Positions 35,996-45,139 of a stretch of 64,000 bases of DNA are shown one piece after another. Source of the DNA: Roseococcus sp. SDR (GTDB lineage Bacteria > Pseudomonadota > Alphaproteobacteria > Acetobacterales > Acetobacteraceae). The notes below the pieces were generated by a model. It saw nothing but the letters and a program-made list of their open reading frames with translations. It had not been told where the DNA came from and did not search any database. Position 1 is the first letter of the stretch, and every line of letters begins with the position of its first letter. The position numbers were made by a program, and so were the translations under genes. The stretch spans positions 1 through 64,000 of the forward strand of contig NZ_JAHRCU010000007.1 of assembly GCF_019083995.1 (NCBI RefSeq), given 5' to 3'.

Positions 35996-37417
35996 TCAGA
36001 ACTGGAAGTAGAGGAAGGGAACCGCGGCGCGGCTGTAGAGCAGGATCATCCCCAGGATGAACCCCGCCGTCGGCGCCCAGAACCAACAGAGGCGCCAGAA
36101 GCCGCCCATCGCCTCCACCGGCCGCTGCCAGGGCAGGCGCGTGCCGAACAACGGCAGATAGACCAGCACGATGCCGATCAGCACGCACCACCACTGGTCG
36201 GGCGTGACCTGCCAGGCCAGCGCGTCCGAAAGACCGACGCTGGAGGGGAAGAACATCGCGCCATACATGGCGAAGGCGCTGGTCACATCATGCGCCCGGA
36301 ACGCGACCCAGCCGAGGATCACCGCCAGCATCAGCAGCGCATTGCCCAGGATGAAGGGCATCGGCCCATTGCCCGCCGCCCGCCAATAGCGGTGCAGGGC
36401 GAGCAGCCCGCCATGCCAGAAGCCCCAGATGATGAAGGTCCAGTTGGCGCCATGCCAGAAGCCGCCGATCACCATGGTCATCAGCAGGTTCACATAGGTA
36501 CGGACCGGCCCTTTCCGGTTGCCGCCCAGCGAGATGTAGAGGTAGTCGCGCAGGAAGCGGCTGAGCGTCATGTGCCAGCGCTGCCAGAATTCCTGGATAT
36601 TGCCGGCGAGATAGGGGTGGTTGAAGTTCTCCGGGAAGCGGAAGGCGCACATCTGCGCCAGCCCGATGGCCATGGCCGAATAGCCGGCGAAGTCGAAGAA
36701 CAACTGCAGCGTGTAGCCGATGGCCCCCGCCCAGGCGTCGGCCATGGAGGGGTTGGGCAGCGCATAGACCACGTCCACCATGGGCGCGATCGTATCCGCG
36801 ATCAGCACCTTCATGCAGAAGCCGATCATGAAGCGGCGCGCGCCGAGCCCGAACTTCTCCCAGGTGTGGACGCGGTGCTTCAGGTCATGCTCGATCTCGG
36901 CATAGCGCACGATCGGCCCGGCGATGAGCTGGCTGAAGATGGCCTTGTAGGCGGCATAGGCGATGAAATTGCGGCTGACCGGCACGTCCTTCCGCCACAC
37001 GTCGATCAGGTAGCTGACCGATTGCAGAACATAGAAGCTCAAGCCGATGGGGAGGATGATCTCGTGCCAGGGTGTGGGGGCGAAGCCCATCGCCGTCACC
37101 ACCTGGTTGAAACTCTGCACGCCGAAATTCGCGTATTTGAAATAGGCCAGCACGCCGAGATTGCCGACGAGGCCCACCATCATCCAGCGGAAGCGGGTGT
37201 CCGAGGCCTCTTCCGCCGCATCCACGCGCTGCGCCACGAAGAAGGTGAAGACGGTGACGCCCGCCAGCAGCGCCAGGAAATCCACCCGCCACCAGGCATA
37301 GAAGGCCCAGGAAAGGATCAGGATCGTCCAGTTCCGCAACCGCGCGGGCGTCAGGAAATAGAGGACGAAGAAAAGCGGCAGGAAGAGAAACAGGAACTCG
37401 AAGGAAGCGAAGATCAT
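35996..37417 (-). CDS. MBOAT-family O-acyltransferase (AlgI-like)
   Basis: 473-residue polytopic membrane protein that moves acetyl from a cytoplasmic donor across the membrane for polysaccharide acetylation. It has the AlgI block FAGYSAMAIGLAQM and FWQRWHMTLSRFLRDYLYI, and the catalytic histidine in IGGFWHGANWTFIIWG. Around eleven helices are visible. It is the first gene of a two-gene unit with the AlgX-like enzyme. A 242-bp divergent region with repeated inverted boxes separates it from bcsD. No alginate polymerase genes are in the window. Confidence 0.92.
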   Translation of the reverse strand: MIFASFEFLFLFLPLFFVLYFLTPARLRNWTILILSWAFYAWWRVDFLALLAGVTVFTFFVAQRVDAAEEASDTRFRWMMVGLVGNLGVLAYFKYANFGVQSFNQVVTAMGFAPTPWHEIILPIGLSFYVLQSVSYLIDVWRKDVPVSRNFIAYAAYKAIFSQLIAGPIVRYAEIEHDLKHRVHTWEKFGLGARRFMIGFCMKVLIADTIAPMVDVVYALPNPSMADAWAGAIGYTLQLFFDFAGYSAMAIGLAQMCAFRFPENFNHPYLAGNIQEFWQRWHMTLSRFLRDYLYISLGGNRKGPVRTYVNLLMTMVIGGFWHGANWTFIIWGFWHGGLLALHRYWRAAGNGPMPFILGNALLMLAVILGWVAFRAHDVTSAFAMYGAMFFPSSVGLSDALAWQVTPDQWWCVLIGIVLVYLPLFGTRLPWQRPVEAMGGFWRLCWFWAPTAGFILGMILLYSRAAVPFLYFQF

Positions 37418-37534
37418 GCGCTCACGCCTTTCGGGATGCGCGGATTCCGGGCCTGGGCCGGCCGGGCGAGGCTGCGGGACGGCGCACGGCCCATGTCACT
37501 TCCCCCGATCTGTCCAAAAATGGTGATTCCGCTT

Positions 37535-37563
37535 ACCATTGCGCGAATTGGTTTCGCAATGGT
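37535..37563. promoter_or_regulatory. Perfect 9-bp inverted repeat in the MBOAT/bcsD divergent region
   Basis: ACCATTGCG (37535-37543) and CGCAATGGT (37555-37563) are separated by 11 bp. A third copy of the AATGGT core lies at 37519-37524, making a second, shorter inverted pair with ACCATT. The region 37418-37659 has no gene, so this is a good candidate operator controlling one or both divergent units. Confidence 0.6.
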
Positions 37564-37659
37564 CCACCTCGGAAGATCGAGGCCATCGCGCAACGGACCG
37601 GATTTCCGGCAGGCCCCGCCTGCGCTATAGGCTCACTTCTCTTTTCTCAAGGCATACGC

Positions 37660-38136
37660 GTGCAGGACCAGATCACCGATCCCGATGCCCTGACCTACAT
37701 CGCCCGGCGCGGTGTGGCGCCGCAGTGGCGTCTCTTCCTGCGCGCGATGATGGAAACTTTGGAAACCCATCTGGACCACGGCGCGCGTGAGGGGCTGCTG
37801 CGGATGGTCGGCGCCCGCATGGCCGCCCTGATGCCGCTGCCCGCCTGCAACACGCTGGGCGAGCTTGAGGCGCGGATGAACGACACGCTGGCCGCGGCCG
37901 ATTGGGGCTATGTGCGGCTCAGCTTCGACCAGGCCAGCAACACGATCATGCTGCGCCACATCGCGGCCCCTCTGGTCGGCACCCATGCGGACCTCACCGG
38001 CGGCTGGCTGGGTTCGGTGCTGGAGGGTCTCTACGGCACCTGGTTCAGCCATCAGCCGGGCGCGGAGCCGGGCATCCATGTCCGCCGCTGGGGCGGGGAT
38101 GGCGGGGCCATTCTGCTGCGTTACGCACGCGGGTAG
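37660..38136 (+). CDS. bcsD: Cellulose synthase subunit D homologue (orphan BcsD)
   Basis: 158-residue protein similar in length and key blocks to BcsD of Komagataeibacter: PACNTLGELEARMN, then ADWGYVRLSFDQ, then GGWLGSVLEGLYGTWFSHQP. BcsD is a periplasmic octamer that channels glucan chains for crystalline cellulose. It normally ends the bcsABCD operon, but here no bcsA, bcsB or bcsC is within 37 kb on either side. Start is GTG at 37660. It is divergent from the AlgI/AlgX-like acetylation pair. There is no obvious signal peptide, as in known BcsD. Confidence 0.8.
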   Translation: MQDQITDPDALTYIARRGVAPQWRLFLRAMMETLETHLDHGAREGLLRMVGARMAALMPLPACNTLGELEARMNDTLAAADWGYVRLSFDQASNTIMLRHIAAPLVGTHADLTGGWLGSVLEGLYGTWFSHQPGAEPGIHVRRWGGDGGAILLRYARG

Positions 38137-38137
38137 C

Positions 38138-39445
38138 TCACCCGGGATTTCGCAGGTTCTCGCGCAGCGTCCGCCCGGCATAGTCGCGGCGGAACAAGCC
38201 GCGCCGCTGCAACTCGGGCACCACCATCCGGCCGAACTCCTCGAAGGTGGTGGGGAAGATGGTGGGCGGCAGGATGAAGCCGTCACAGGCGCCGGAGGTG
38301 AACCAGTCCTCCATGATGTCGGCAATCATGGCGGGCGTGCCGGCGACCAGCGCGCGCGGCTGGCGCACCGCCTCGGCGAAGGTGATGCCCTTCTGTCGCG
38401 CGACCTGCATCATCCGGTCCCGGTGGCCCTGGACGCCCTGATTGGTGTCCGCCGCCGCCATCGCCTCGGGGGTCTCCACCTGGCTGAGATCCGCCGCGAC
38501 GGACCATGAGCTGGAGGCGATGACCAGTTCCGGGTCCACCAGCGATTCCAGATGCGCGGCCTTCTCACGCGCGATGCTTTCCGTCTCACCCACCACCACG
38601 GTCATCGAGGGCAGCACCGCGCATTCATCCGGATCGCGGCCGATCGCTTCCATGCGCGCGCGGATATCCATGCGGTAGGCGAGGGAGTCGGCCTTGGTCG
38701 CGGGGGTCGCGAAGATCATCTCCGCCCAACGGGCGGCGAAGGCGCGGCCGCGGGGCGAGGCGCCTGCCTGCATGATGCCCGGCCGCACCTGCGGGCTGCG
38801 TGGGATGGAGAGCGGGCCGCGCGTGCTGATGTATTTCCCCTGGTAGTTGGCATAGCGGACCTTGGCGGGGTCGGCGAAGACGCCGCTCTCGCGGTCCAGC
38901 ACCAGGGCGTCCTCGTCCCAGCCATGCCAGAGCGCGTCACAGGCCTCCATCACCTCATCGGCCATGTCGTAGCGCTCCTCCTTGGGAGGCAGGCCCGGCA
39001 TGCCGCAATTCTGCGCCTCGAAATCGCGGCCGGTGGTGACGACGTTCCAGGCCGCGCGCCCCTGGCTGATGAGATCGAGCGAGCCGAGATAGCGCGCAAT
39101 CACGTAGGGCGCGATGAAGCTGGTGGAGAGGGTCACGCCGATGCCCAGATGCTCCGTCACCCGCGCCATCATGGGCGCGATCACCATCGGATCGAGCAGG
39201 CTGAGCTGGCCGCCGCGGCCGAGAAAATCGTCGTAGCGACCCTTGTAGAGGTCGGGGATGCCAAGGCCGTCGGCGAAGAAGCAGGCGTCGAAGCGCGCGG
39301 CCTCCAGCAGCCGGGCGCATTGCTCCCATCGGCGCGGATCGAAGAGGTCATCCAGCGCGGCAGACGGGTGGCGCCAGCTGCTGGGGTAACTGAAATTCGG
39401 GCCGGACTTCAGATAGGCCACCAGGTGCATCTTCCGGTGGGTCAT
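38138..39445 (-). CDS. LLM-class flavin monooxygenase (NtaA/SnaA/DszA family)
   Basis: 435-residue FMN-dependent two-component monooxygenase. Family markers are HPSAALDDLFDPRRWEQCARL, SLLDPMVIAPMMARVTEHLG, ARYLGSLDLISQGRAAWNVVT and RGPLSIPRSPQVRPGIMQAG. Members hydroxylate or cleave chelators, alkyl sulfonates and sulfur or nitrogen heterocycles using a separate reductase. It is the last gene of a four-gene unit with a CnbZ-like deaminase, an ornithine cyclodeaminase-family protein and a TTT binding protein, overlapping the deaminase stop (ATGA). A nitrogenous substrate is therefore likely. Confidence 0.9.
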   Translation of the reverse strand: MTHRKMHLVAYLKSGPNFSYPSSWRHPSAALDDLFDPRRWEQCARLLEAARFDACFFADGLGIPDLYKGRYDDFLGRGGQLSLLDPMVIAPMMARVTEHLGIGVTLSTSFIAPYVIARYLGSLDLISQGRAAWNVVTTGRDFEAQNCGMPGLPPKEERYDMADEVMEACDALWHGWDEDALVLDRESGVFADPAKVRYANYQGKYISTRGPLSIPRSPQVRPGIMQAGASPRGRAFAARWAEMIFATPATKADSLAYRMDIRARMEAIGRDPDECAVLPSMTVVVGETESIAREKAAHLESLVDPELVIASSSWSVAADLSQVETPEAMAAADTNQGVQGHRDRMMQVARQKGITFAEAVRQPRALVAGTPAMIADIMEDWFTSGACDGFILPPTIFPTTFEEFGRMVVPELQRRGLFRRDYAGRTLRENLRNPG

Positions 39446-40185
39446 GCCAGGATTTCCTCGGAAACGGAGCGCAGATCCACCTCGAAGGCCAGGCCGGTGA
39501 CGGGTGGATGCGCGGGCACCAGCGTCAGCCCGCCCCAGGCGAGCGGCAGCCGGCCGGTGACGATCTCCAGCACCGGCTCCAGCGGATGGATGGTGTAGGC
39601 CTGCGCGCCCGTCACGCGGCCTTCCTCGACGCCAAGCTCCGCCATGCGCGCGCGCAGCTCGCCCATCACATATTCGGCCTTCAGCCGCAGCCCGGCGGGC
39701 GAGACATCGGCGCCGCCCACGATGCCTTCCTCGAAGCTCGGCGCGGCGCGGTTCTCGGGCTTGCCGGAAATGAAGAAATCCACGCCGCCCGCATCCTGGG
39801 CCGGCACGGTGAAAGTGACGGCGAAGAGCACCACCTCGGCCGGCGGCGCCAGGATGGGGGTGAGGTTGCTGCGCCCGATCGGATACGGCGCCTCCGCCGT
39901 GAAGCCCTGGGCACGGAGGGCCGCCAGGTAGGTCTCGTTGAAGGCGATGAACTCCGCGATGGGCAGCGGGCGTGGCGAGCGCAGCTCGCAGGCCGCCAGC
40001 GCCTCGGGCGGGCGCCCGGCCGCGTCCAGGATCGCCCGCGCGGCGGCGAGGCCCTGCGCCAGCGGCAGCGGCTTCCGAAAGCGCACGCGGCGCAGCGCGA
40101 AGCCGGGCTCGGCCGCGATGCCGCCGGAGAATTGCCGGCCCGGCGTGAAGCGATAGCCGCCAGCGGCGAAGGAGGTCGCGGTCAT
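39442..40185 (-). CDS. CnbZ-like (2-amino-5-chloromuconate deaminase-like) protein
   Basis: 247 residues. Blocks such as GGYRFTPGRQFSGGIAAEPG, AACELRSPRPLP and YTIHPLEPVLEIVTGR resemble, from memory, proteins annotated as 2-amino-5-chloromuconate deaminase CnbZ, a RidA-like fold. I cannot confirm this without alignment. It sits between an ornithine cyclodeaminase-family gene (2 bp upstream) and a flavin monooxygenase gene (4-bp overlap). Removal of an enamine or amino group from a ring-opened intermediate would fit the context. Confidence 0.55.
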   Translation of the reverse strand: MTATSFAAGGYRFTPGRQFSGGIAAEPGFALRRVRFRKPLPLAQGLAAARAILDAAGRPPEALAACELRSPRPLPIAEFIAFNETYLAALRAQGFTAEAPYPIGRSNLTPILAPPAEVVLFAVTFTVPAQDAGGVDFFISGKPENRAAPSFEEGIVGGADVSPAGLRLKAEYVMGELRARMAELGVEEGRVTGAQAYTIHPLEPVLEIVTGRLPLAWGGLTLVPAHPPVTGLAFEVDLRSVSEEILA

Positions 40186-40187
40186 GG

Positions 40188-41198
40188 TCAGAAGAACCTC
40201 AGGCGCTGGCCGATGCCCTGCGCCTTCGCCTTGCTCCAGATGGCGTGGCCCAGCGCGATGTCACTCAGCGAGAGGCCGCGATGCCAGAGCAGGATGGTCT
40301 CCTCATCGCTCTCGCGCCCCGGCTTCAGGCCGGCCACCACCTGGCCGAGTTCCGCATGCAGCGTCTGCTCCGAGAGCTTGCGGGCATCCACATGCTGCCG
40401 CATGGCGCCGAGCTTGCCCGAGCGCGCCTGCCCCCAGTCATCCATCAGCATCTTGTCCATGATGTCGGTGAGGCTGAGCTCCAGCGCGCTCATCGTGCCA
40501 TAGGGCATGACGAGCGCGCCCTTCTTCACCCATTCCGTCTTGAAGAGCGGCGTGGGCTGGCTGAGGCGCGAGGCCTCGACGACGATGTCCGCGCCGCGGA
40601 TCACGCTCTCCCAATCGGTGCAGCGGGTGATCTTCTTGCCGAGATCGCGCTCCAGCTTCTGCGCGAAGGCCTCCTGGCTTTCCGGCCTTCGCGAATGCAC
40701 GCGGATCTCGTCGAAGTCGAACAGCCGGTCCAGCAGCCGGACATTCCAATAGGCCGTGCCGCGCGCGCCGATATGGCCCAGCACCTTGGAGGATTTCTTC
40801 GCCAGGTATTTCGCGCCGATGGCGCTCACCGCGCCGGTGCGCATGTCCGTGATGTGGGAGGCATCGAGGATCGCGACCGGCATGCCGTTGGTCGGATTGA
40901 GCAGCAGCAGCGTGGCGAGTTCGCTCGGCAGGTTCTCCTTGTAGTTGTCCACGAAGTCGCCCACGACCTTCACGCCGGAAAGCCCGATCTCCTCGCCCAC
41001 ATAGCCGCGCAGCACGTTGAAATGCCCGTTGGCGACGCCGGGCATGTGGTGCAGCCGCGGGTCCACCACCGTGTGCCCGCGGCCCTGCGCGGCCAGGCTC
41101 TTCTCGATGGCGGCGAGGATCTCGTCATCGGTCAGCGCGAGACGCTCGATGTCGGGGCCATTGATGAAATCGATATGGACCTGTTCGTATCCGGCCAT
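40188..41198 (-). CDS. Ornithine cyclodeaminase / mu-crystallin family protein
   Basis: 336 residues. The N-terminal substrate domain has VVDPRLHHMPGVANGHFNVL, and the NAD-binding Rossmann part has GARGTAYWNVRLLDRLF and IRVHSRRPESQEAF. The family includes ornithine cyclodeaminase, ketimine reductases and alanine dehydrogenases; the ornithine-cyclising Asp is not certain here. I use ATG 41198; the longer frame lies inside the adjacent TTT gene. Operon context with a deaminase-like protein suggests a ketimine or imine reductase role. Confidence 0.88.
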   Translation of the reverse strand: MAGYEQVHIDFINGPDIERLALTDDEILAAIEKSLAAQGRGHTVVDPRLHHMPGVANGHFNVLRGYVGEEIGLSGVKVVGDFVDNYKENLPSELATLLLLNPTNGMPVAILDASHITDMRTGAVSAIGAKYLAKKSSKVLGHIGARGTAYWNVRLLDRLFDFDEIRVHSRRPESQEAFAQKLERDLGKKITRCTDWESVIRGADIVVEASRLSQPTPLFKTEWVKKGALVMPYGTMSALELSLTDIMDKMLMDDWGQARSGKLGAMRQHVDARKLSEQTLHAELGQVVAGLKPGRESDEETILLWHRGLSLSDIALGHAIWSKAKAQGIGQRLRFF

Positions 41199-41203
41199 CT
41201 CTC

Positions 41204-42172
41204 TCACTCCACGCGGATATTGGCGGCGCGCACGATGCCGCCGAACAGCGCACGCTCGCGCGTGACCAGGGCCTGGAGCTGCGCCGGGCCGAGCACCTCC
41301 GGCGTCAGGCCGAGTGCCTCCAGTGCCGCGCGCAAGCCGGGATCCTGCTGCCCGGCCGCGACATCGGCCGCGATCTTTTCCAGGATCTCGGGCGGTGTGC
41401 GCGCCGGCGCGAAGAGCGCGAACCAGGGCACGGCCACCACGCCGGGCAGCCCAGCCTCGGCGGTGGTGGGCACTTCCGGCAGGGCGGCGCTGCGCCGCGG
41501 CGCGGTGACGGCGAGCGCCTTGAGCCGCCCGTCCCGCACCAGGGGCAGGGCGCCGGGCTGGTTCTCGAACATCACGTCGATGCGCCCGGCGGCCAGATCC
41601 ACCAGCGCCGGCGCGCTGCCGCGATAGGGCACATGCGTGCCGGCGATGTTCGCCTCGCGCAGGAAGAGCTCGGCCGAGAGATGCACGAGGCTCCCCGCCC
41701 CCGGCGAGCCATAGAGGATGGGTCGCCCCGCCGCGCGCATCGCGGCCAGGAATTCCGCCACGCTGTTGGCCGCGGTGCTCGTCGGCACCACCATGACATT
41801 GGGCAGGCTGCCCAGCATGGCGACGGGCGTCAGGTCGTTCTCGATCGAGAAGGCGAGGCTGGGATAGAGCGAGGGATTGACGGTCATCAGCCCGGTGGGC
41901 GCCACCAGCAGCGTCAGCCCATCCGGCGCCGCACGGGCCACGAATTCCGCGCCGATATTGCCCGCCGCCCCCGTGCGGTTCTCCACCACCACCGATTGCC
42001 CCCAGCGCGCCTCCAGGAAGCGCGCGAAAAGGCGTGAGGTCGCGTCCAGGCTGGCCCCCGCGGCGAAGGGCGCGACCAGGCGCACCGGGCGTTGCGGGAA
42101 GGGCTGCGCCATCGCCGGCAGCGCGGCGAGGGCGGGAAGCGCGAGGACCGCGCGGCGGGTCATCCGGAGCAT
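41204..42172 (-). CDS. Tripartite tricarboxylate transporter (Bug family) binding protein
   Basis: 322-residue periplasmic binding protein. The signal is RMTRRAVLALPALAALPAMA. Family features are RLVAPFAAGASLDATSRLF, VVENRTGAAGNIGAEFVARA and YGSPGAGSLVHLSAELFLR. It heads the catabolic operon (cyclodeaminase, CnbZ-like, monooxygenase), so it probably captures the substrate these enzymes degrade. The ATG at 42163 is an equally possible start. It is a paralogue of the binding protein at 31351-32334. Confidence 0.92.
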   Translation of the reverse strand: MLRMTRRAVLALPALAALPAMAQPFPQRPVRLVAPFAAGASLDATSRLFARFLEARWGQSVVVENRTGAAGNIGAEFVARAAPDGLTLLVAPTGLMTVNPSLYPSLAFSIENDLTPVAMLGSLPNVMVVPTSTAANSVAEFLAAMRAAGRPILYGSPGAGSLVHLSAELFLREANIAGTHVPYRGSAPALVDLAAGRIDVMFENQPGALPLVRDGRLKALAVTAPRRSAALPEVPTTAEAGLPGVVAVPWFALFAPARTPPEILEKIAADVAAGQQDPGLRAALEALGLTPEVLGPAQLQALVTRERALFGGIVRAANIRVE

Positions 42173-42244
42173 GGAGGGGATGCTGCGCCAATCCACGCGC
42201 GATGCAAGACGGTTTTCGCGGTCGATCTCCCGCCCGCGCCGCAT

Positions 42245-42263
42245 CTGCCCGCTTCGCGGGCAG
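42245..42263 (-). terminator. Hairpin after the helicase gene
   Basis: Perfect 8-bp arms CTGCCCGC / GCGGGCAG with a TTC loop sit 3 bp downstream of the helicase stop codon on the transcribed strand. There is no T-run, so it is terminator-like rather than canonical. Confidence 0.45.
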
Positions 42264-42265
42264 CG

Positions 42266-45043
42266 TCAGGGCGAGAGCAGTTCCCGCGTCCGCGCCACCG
42301 CTTCCGCCAGCCGCACGCGCTCCGGCGTGACGCCTTCGGGCAGGCCGGCCAGGATACGCGAGGGGCAGGCGCGGTCGAGCAGCACGAAGACGCCCTTGTC
42401 ATCCGCGCGGCGCACCAGGCGGCCGAAGGCCTGCCGCAGCTTGTGCCGCGCATGCGTGTCGTCATGCATTTGCGGCGCGCCCTCGCCCAGATGCAGCCGT
42501 CGTTCGCGGTGCAGGATGGTGCGGCGCGGCCAGGGCACGCGGTCGAAGACCAACAGGCGCAGCGCGCGTCCGGGCACATCCACGCCATCGCGCATCGCAT
42601 CCGTGCCCAGCAGGCAGGAGTTTTCCTCCGCGCGGAAGATGTCCACCAGCGTGGCATTGTCCATCGCGTCCACATGCTGGGCATAGAGCGGGATGCCGCG
42701 CGCCTCCAAGGCGGGCGCGATCCGATGCGCCACCTCGCGCAGGCGGCGGATGGCGGTGAAGAGGCCAAGCGCGCCGCCGCCCGAGGCAAGAAACAATTGC
42801 TGCATGGCGCTGGCCACCGGGCCCGATTGCCGCGCATCCACATCGGTGACGATGAAGGTGCGGGTGTTGGCCGCATAGTCGAAGGGCGAAGGGAGTGCTG
42901 CGCGGATCGCCGGCAGCGGCAGATGCGCAGCCCCGGTGCGCGCCTCGGCCTCGCGCCAGGCCGCCTCGGGGTCATTGCGCTTCGCCGCATCGGTCAGCGT
43001 GGCGGAGGTGACGAGCAGCCCATGCGCGGGCGCCGCCACCACCTGCGCGAAGGGGATGGTCGGGTCCAGCCAATGGCGGTGCAGCCCGGCATCCACGTCG
43101 CGCCCCTCGCGCCGGTCGAGCTGGAGCCAATCCACCATCACCGGGCGCATGCCGGGCTCGGGCTGCGGCGCGCTGAGCTGCCCCAGCATGCCGCGCCAGG
43201 CACCCAGCGGCATCAGCGCGCGGCGCTCGATGCCACGCATCGCCGTCTCGAGCCGGATGCGCTCGCCCACCTCCGGCTCCTCCTCACCCTCGGGCGTCTC
43301 GAGCTTGGCGGCCAGCGCATCGCGCAGGCGGGTCAGCGGCTGCTCCAGCGCGTGCAGCGCGGCGGCGAGGGCGGCGCCGGTCTCCAGCACCGCCTCGCTC
43401 ACCGGATGGAGGTCCACCTCCAGCGTGTAGATGCCGTCATCCTCCACCGCGCGCGCCAGGATCTGCTGGCGGGCGGCGTGCAGGAAGGCCTCGGTGGCAT
43501 TGCCGTCGGGGGGCGGCACTCCGTCGCCCATACGGGCATACCAGCCGCCGCCGGGGAGGCAGCGGGCGGCGTGCAGCGCCTCCTCCATCGGCGCGATCAG
43601 CTGCGGGATGTCGCCGGCCAATTCCTGGATGCGGGCGCGCAGCCCCTTGGCGCGGGAACGGCCGCCCTCGGCGCCCAGCAGCCAGCGCCGCAGCTCCGCC
43701 GCCTCGACGCCGGTCAGCGCGGCGGAGAAGGCGCTGTCCGCCGCGTCGAAGAGATGATGCCCTTCGTCGAAGACATAGCGCGTGGGCTTGCCATCCTCGC
43801 CACCGCCCAGCGCCGCCTGCACCATCACCAGCGCGTGATTGGCGACGACGAGGCGTGCCGTCCGCGCGCGGCGGATGGAGTGCTCCACGAAGCATTTCTT
43901 GTAATGCGCGCAGGCCGAGCGGATGCATTCGCCGCGGCGATCCGCGAGGCCGGTCAGCGAACCCGGCGGGAAGAGCTCGCCGATCCAACCTGGGAAATCG
44001 CCGCCCTGGATGTCGCCATCGCGCGTGGCGCCAGCCCAGCGGGCCACCAGCGCCAGCGGCAGCGCCATCTGGCGCATGGCGGATTGCCCCAGCGCCTCCT
44101 CCAGGTTCAGCAGGCAAAGGTAGTTCTCCCGCCCCTTGCGCACGGCGACGCGCGCCCGCCGCTCCTCCGGATCGGGGAAGAGCTGCATCAGCTCCTGATC
44201 GATCTGCCGCTGGAGGTTGCGCGTGTAGGTGCTGAGCCAGACGGGCGCGCCGTTGCGCTCGGCCCAGAGGCTGGCGGGCGCGATGTAGCCCAGCGTCTTG
44301 CCCGTGCCGGTGCCGGCCTCGGCCAGGATCATGTGCGGCGCGCCCTCGGCCTCGCGGGGCGCGAAGGCGCCGGCGGCGGCGGAGGCGAAATCGGCCTGCT
44401 GCGGGCGCTGCTCGGCGCCGCCGCCCAGCATCTCGGCGAGACGGCGGCGCGCCTCGGCGCCGCTCACCTCGTGGCTCGCGGGCGGCATGGGGGGCGCCGT
44501 CTCCTCCCATTCGGGCAGGCGGCGCCAGGTCTTGAAGGCGTTGCGGTCGGGCTTGGCGTCAGGCTGGCCGAGGGCCGCCAGCACGCTCGGCACCCAGGGC
44601 CATTGCGCGGCGCCGGCGAGCTGCGCCGCCATGCCCGCGGCCTCCTTGCCGGAGGGAGCGCGGGCCTCATCCGCCAGGGCGCGCAGCAGGCGGGAGGCGA
44701 TCTCGGGCAGCAGCGCGGCGGCAGCCTCGTCATCCTCGGGCGGCGGCAAATCCAGCACGAGTGCGAGGCCGCGCGGCGTGGGCGGGGCGCTGCGGCCCGG
44801 CAGGGCGAAGGCGAAGAGCTCCAGCAGGTCGAAGCAATCGAGGAAGCGCGGCAGGTCGAGGCGCTTCGCGGTGGAGGGCGCATGGACCAGCATCGGCGGC
44901 GGATATTCGGCGAGCGCCTGGGCGATATGGCCGCCGGTCAGCATCAGCACCTCGCCATCAGGGGTGAGGAGCGTGGCGCGGCCATGCGCGGCGACGAGGG
45001 CCGGCACATCGGGCAGGAGAAGACGGGGAGAGGCGACGGCCAT
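42266..45043 (-). CDS. ATP-dependent DNA helicase, DinG/Rad3 (XPD-like) family
   Basis: 925-residue superfamily 2 helicase. Walker A is EAGTGTGKT at residues 242-250. The iron-sulfur cysteines are in RGECIRSACAHYKKC, and the DEGH box in YVFDEGHHLFD. The C-terminal helicase domain has LLGTDAMRDGVDVPG and RQAFGRLVRRADDKG. The first 200 residues look like the degenerate exonuclease-like extension seen in some proteobacterial DinG proteins. It likely unwinds forked or G-rich DNA in repair. It ends about 100 bp before the tRNA gene on the other strand. Confidence 0.92.
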   Translation of the reverse strand: MAVASPRLLLPDVPALVAAHGRATLLTPDGEVLMLTGGHIAQALAEYPPPMLVHAPSTAKRLDLPRFLDCFDLLELFAFALPGRSAPPTPRGLALVLDLPPPEDDEAAAALLPEIASRLLRALADEARAPSGKEAAGMAAQLAGAAQWPWVPSVLAALGQPDAKPDRNAFKTWRRLPEWEETAPPMPPASHEVSGAEARRRLAEMLGGGAEQRPQQADFASAAAGAFAPREAEGAPHMILAEAGTGTGKTLGYIAPASLWAERNGAPVWLSTYTRNLQRQIDQELMQLFPDPEERRARVAVRKGRENYLCLLNLEEALGQSAMRQMALPLALVARWAGATRDGDIQGGDFPGWIGELFPPGSLTGLADRRGECIRSACAHYKKCFVEHSIRRARTARLVVANHALVMVQAALGGGEDGKPTRYVFDEGHHLFDAADSAFSAALTGVEAAELRRWLLGAEGGRSRAKGLRARIQELAGDIPQLIAPMEEALHAARCLPGGGWYARMGDGVPPPDGNATEAFLHAARQQILARAVEDDGIYTLEVDLHPVSEAVLETGAALAAALHALEQPLTRLRDALAAKLETPEGEEEPEVGERIRLETAMRGIERRALMPLGAWRGMLGQLSAPQPEPGMRPVMVDWLQLDRREGRDVDAGLHRHWLDPTIPFAQVVAAPAHGLLVTSATLTDAAKRNDPEAAWREAEARTGAAHLPLPAIRAALPSPFDYAANTRTFIVTDVDARQSGPVASAMQQLFLASGGGALGLFTAIRRLREVAHRIAPALEARGIPLYAQHVDAMDNATLVDIFRAEENSCLLGTDAMRDGVDVPGRALRLLVFDRVPWPRRTILHRERRLHLGEGAPQMHDDTHARHKLRQAFGRLVRRADDKGVFVLLDRACPSRILAGLPEGVTPERVRLAEAVARTRELLSP

Positions 45044-45139
45044 GGGCGCCTGCTTATGCGCCAGGGGGCGCGGCGCGCCAACCGTGATACGGGCGGCGCG
45101 CTTCCGGTCGGGCCGGCGGGCGTGCTATCCTAGCCCGGC

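Noticed and set aside
42092-45133. 1013-codon open frame antisense to the helicase gene
   Set aside because: Shadow of the DinG-type gene; no ribosome site, no recognisable motifs.
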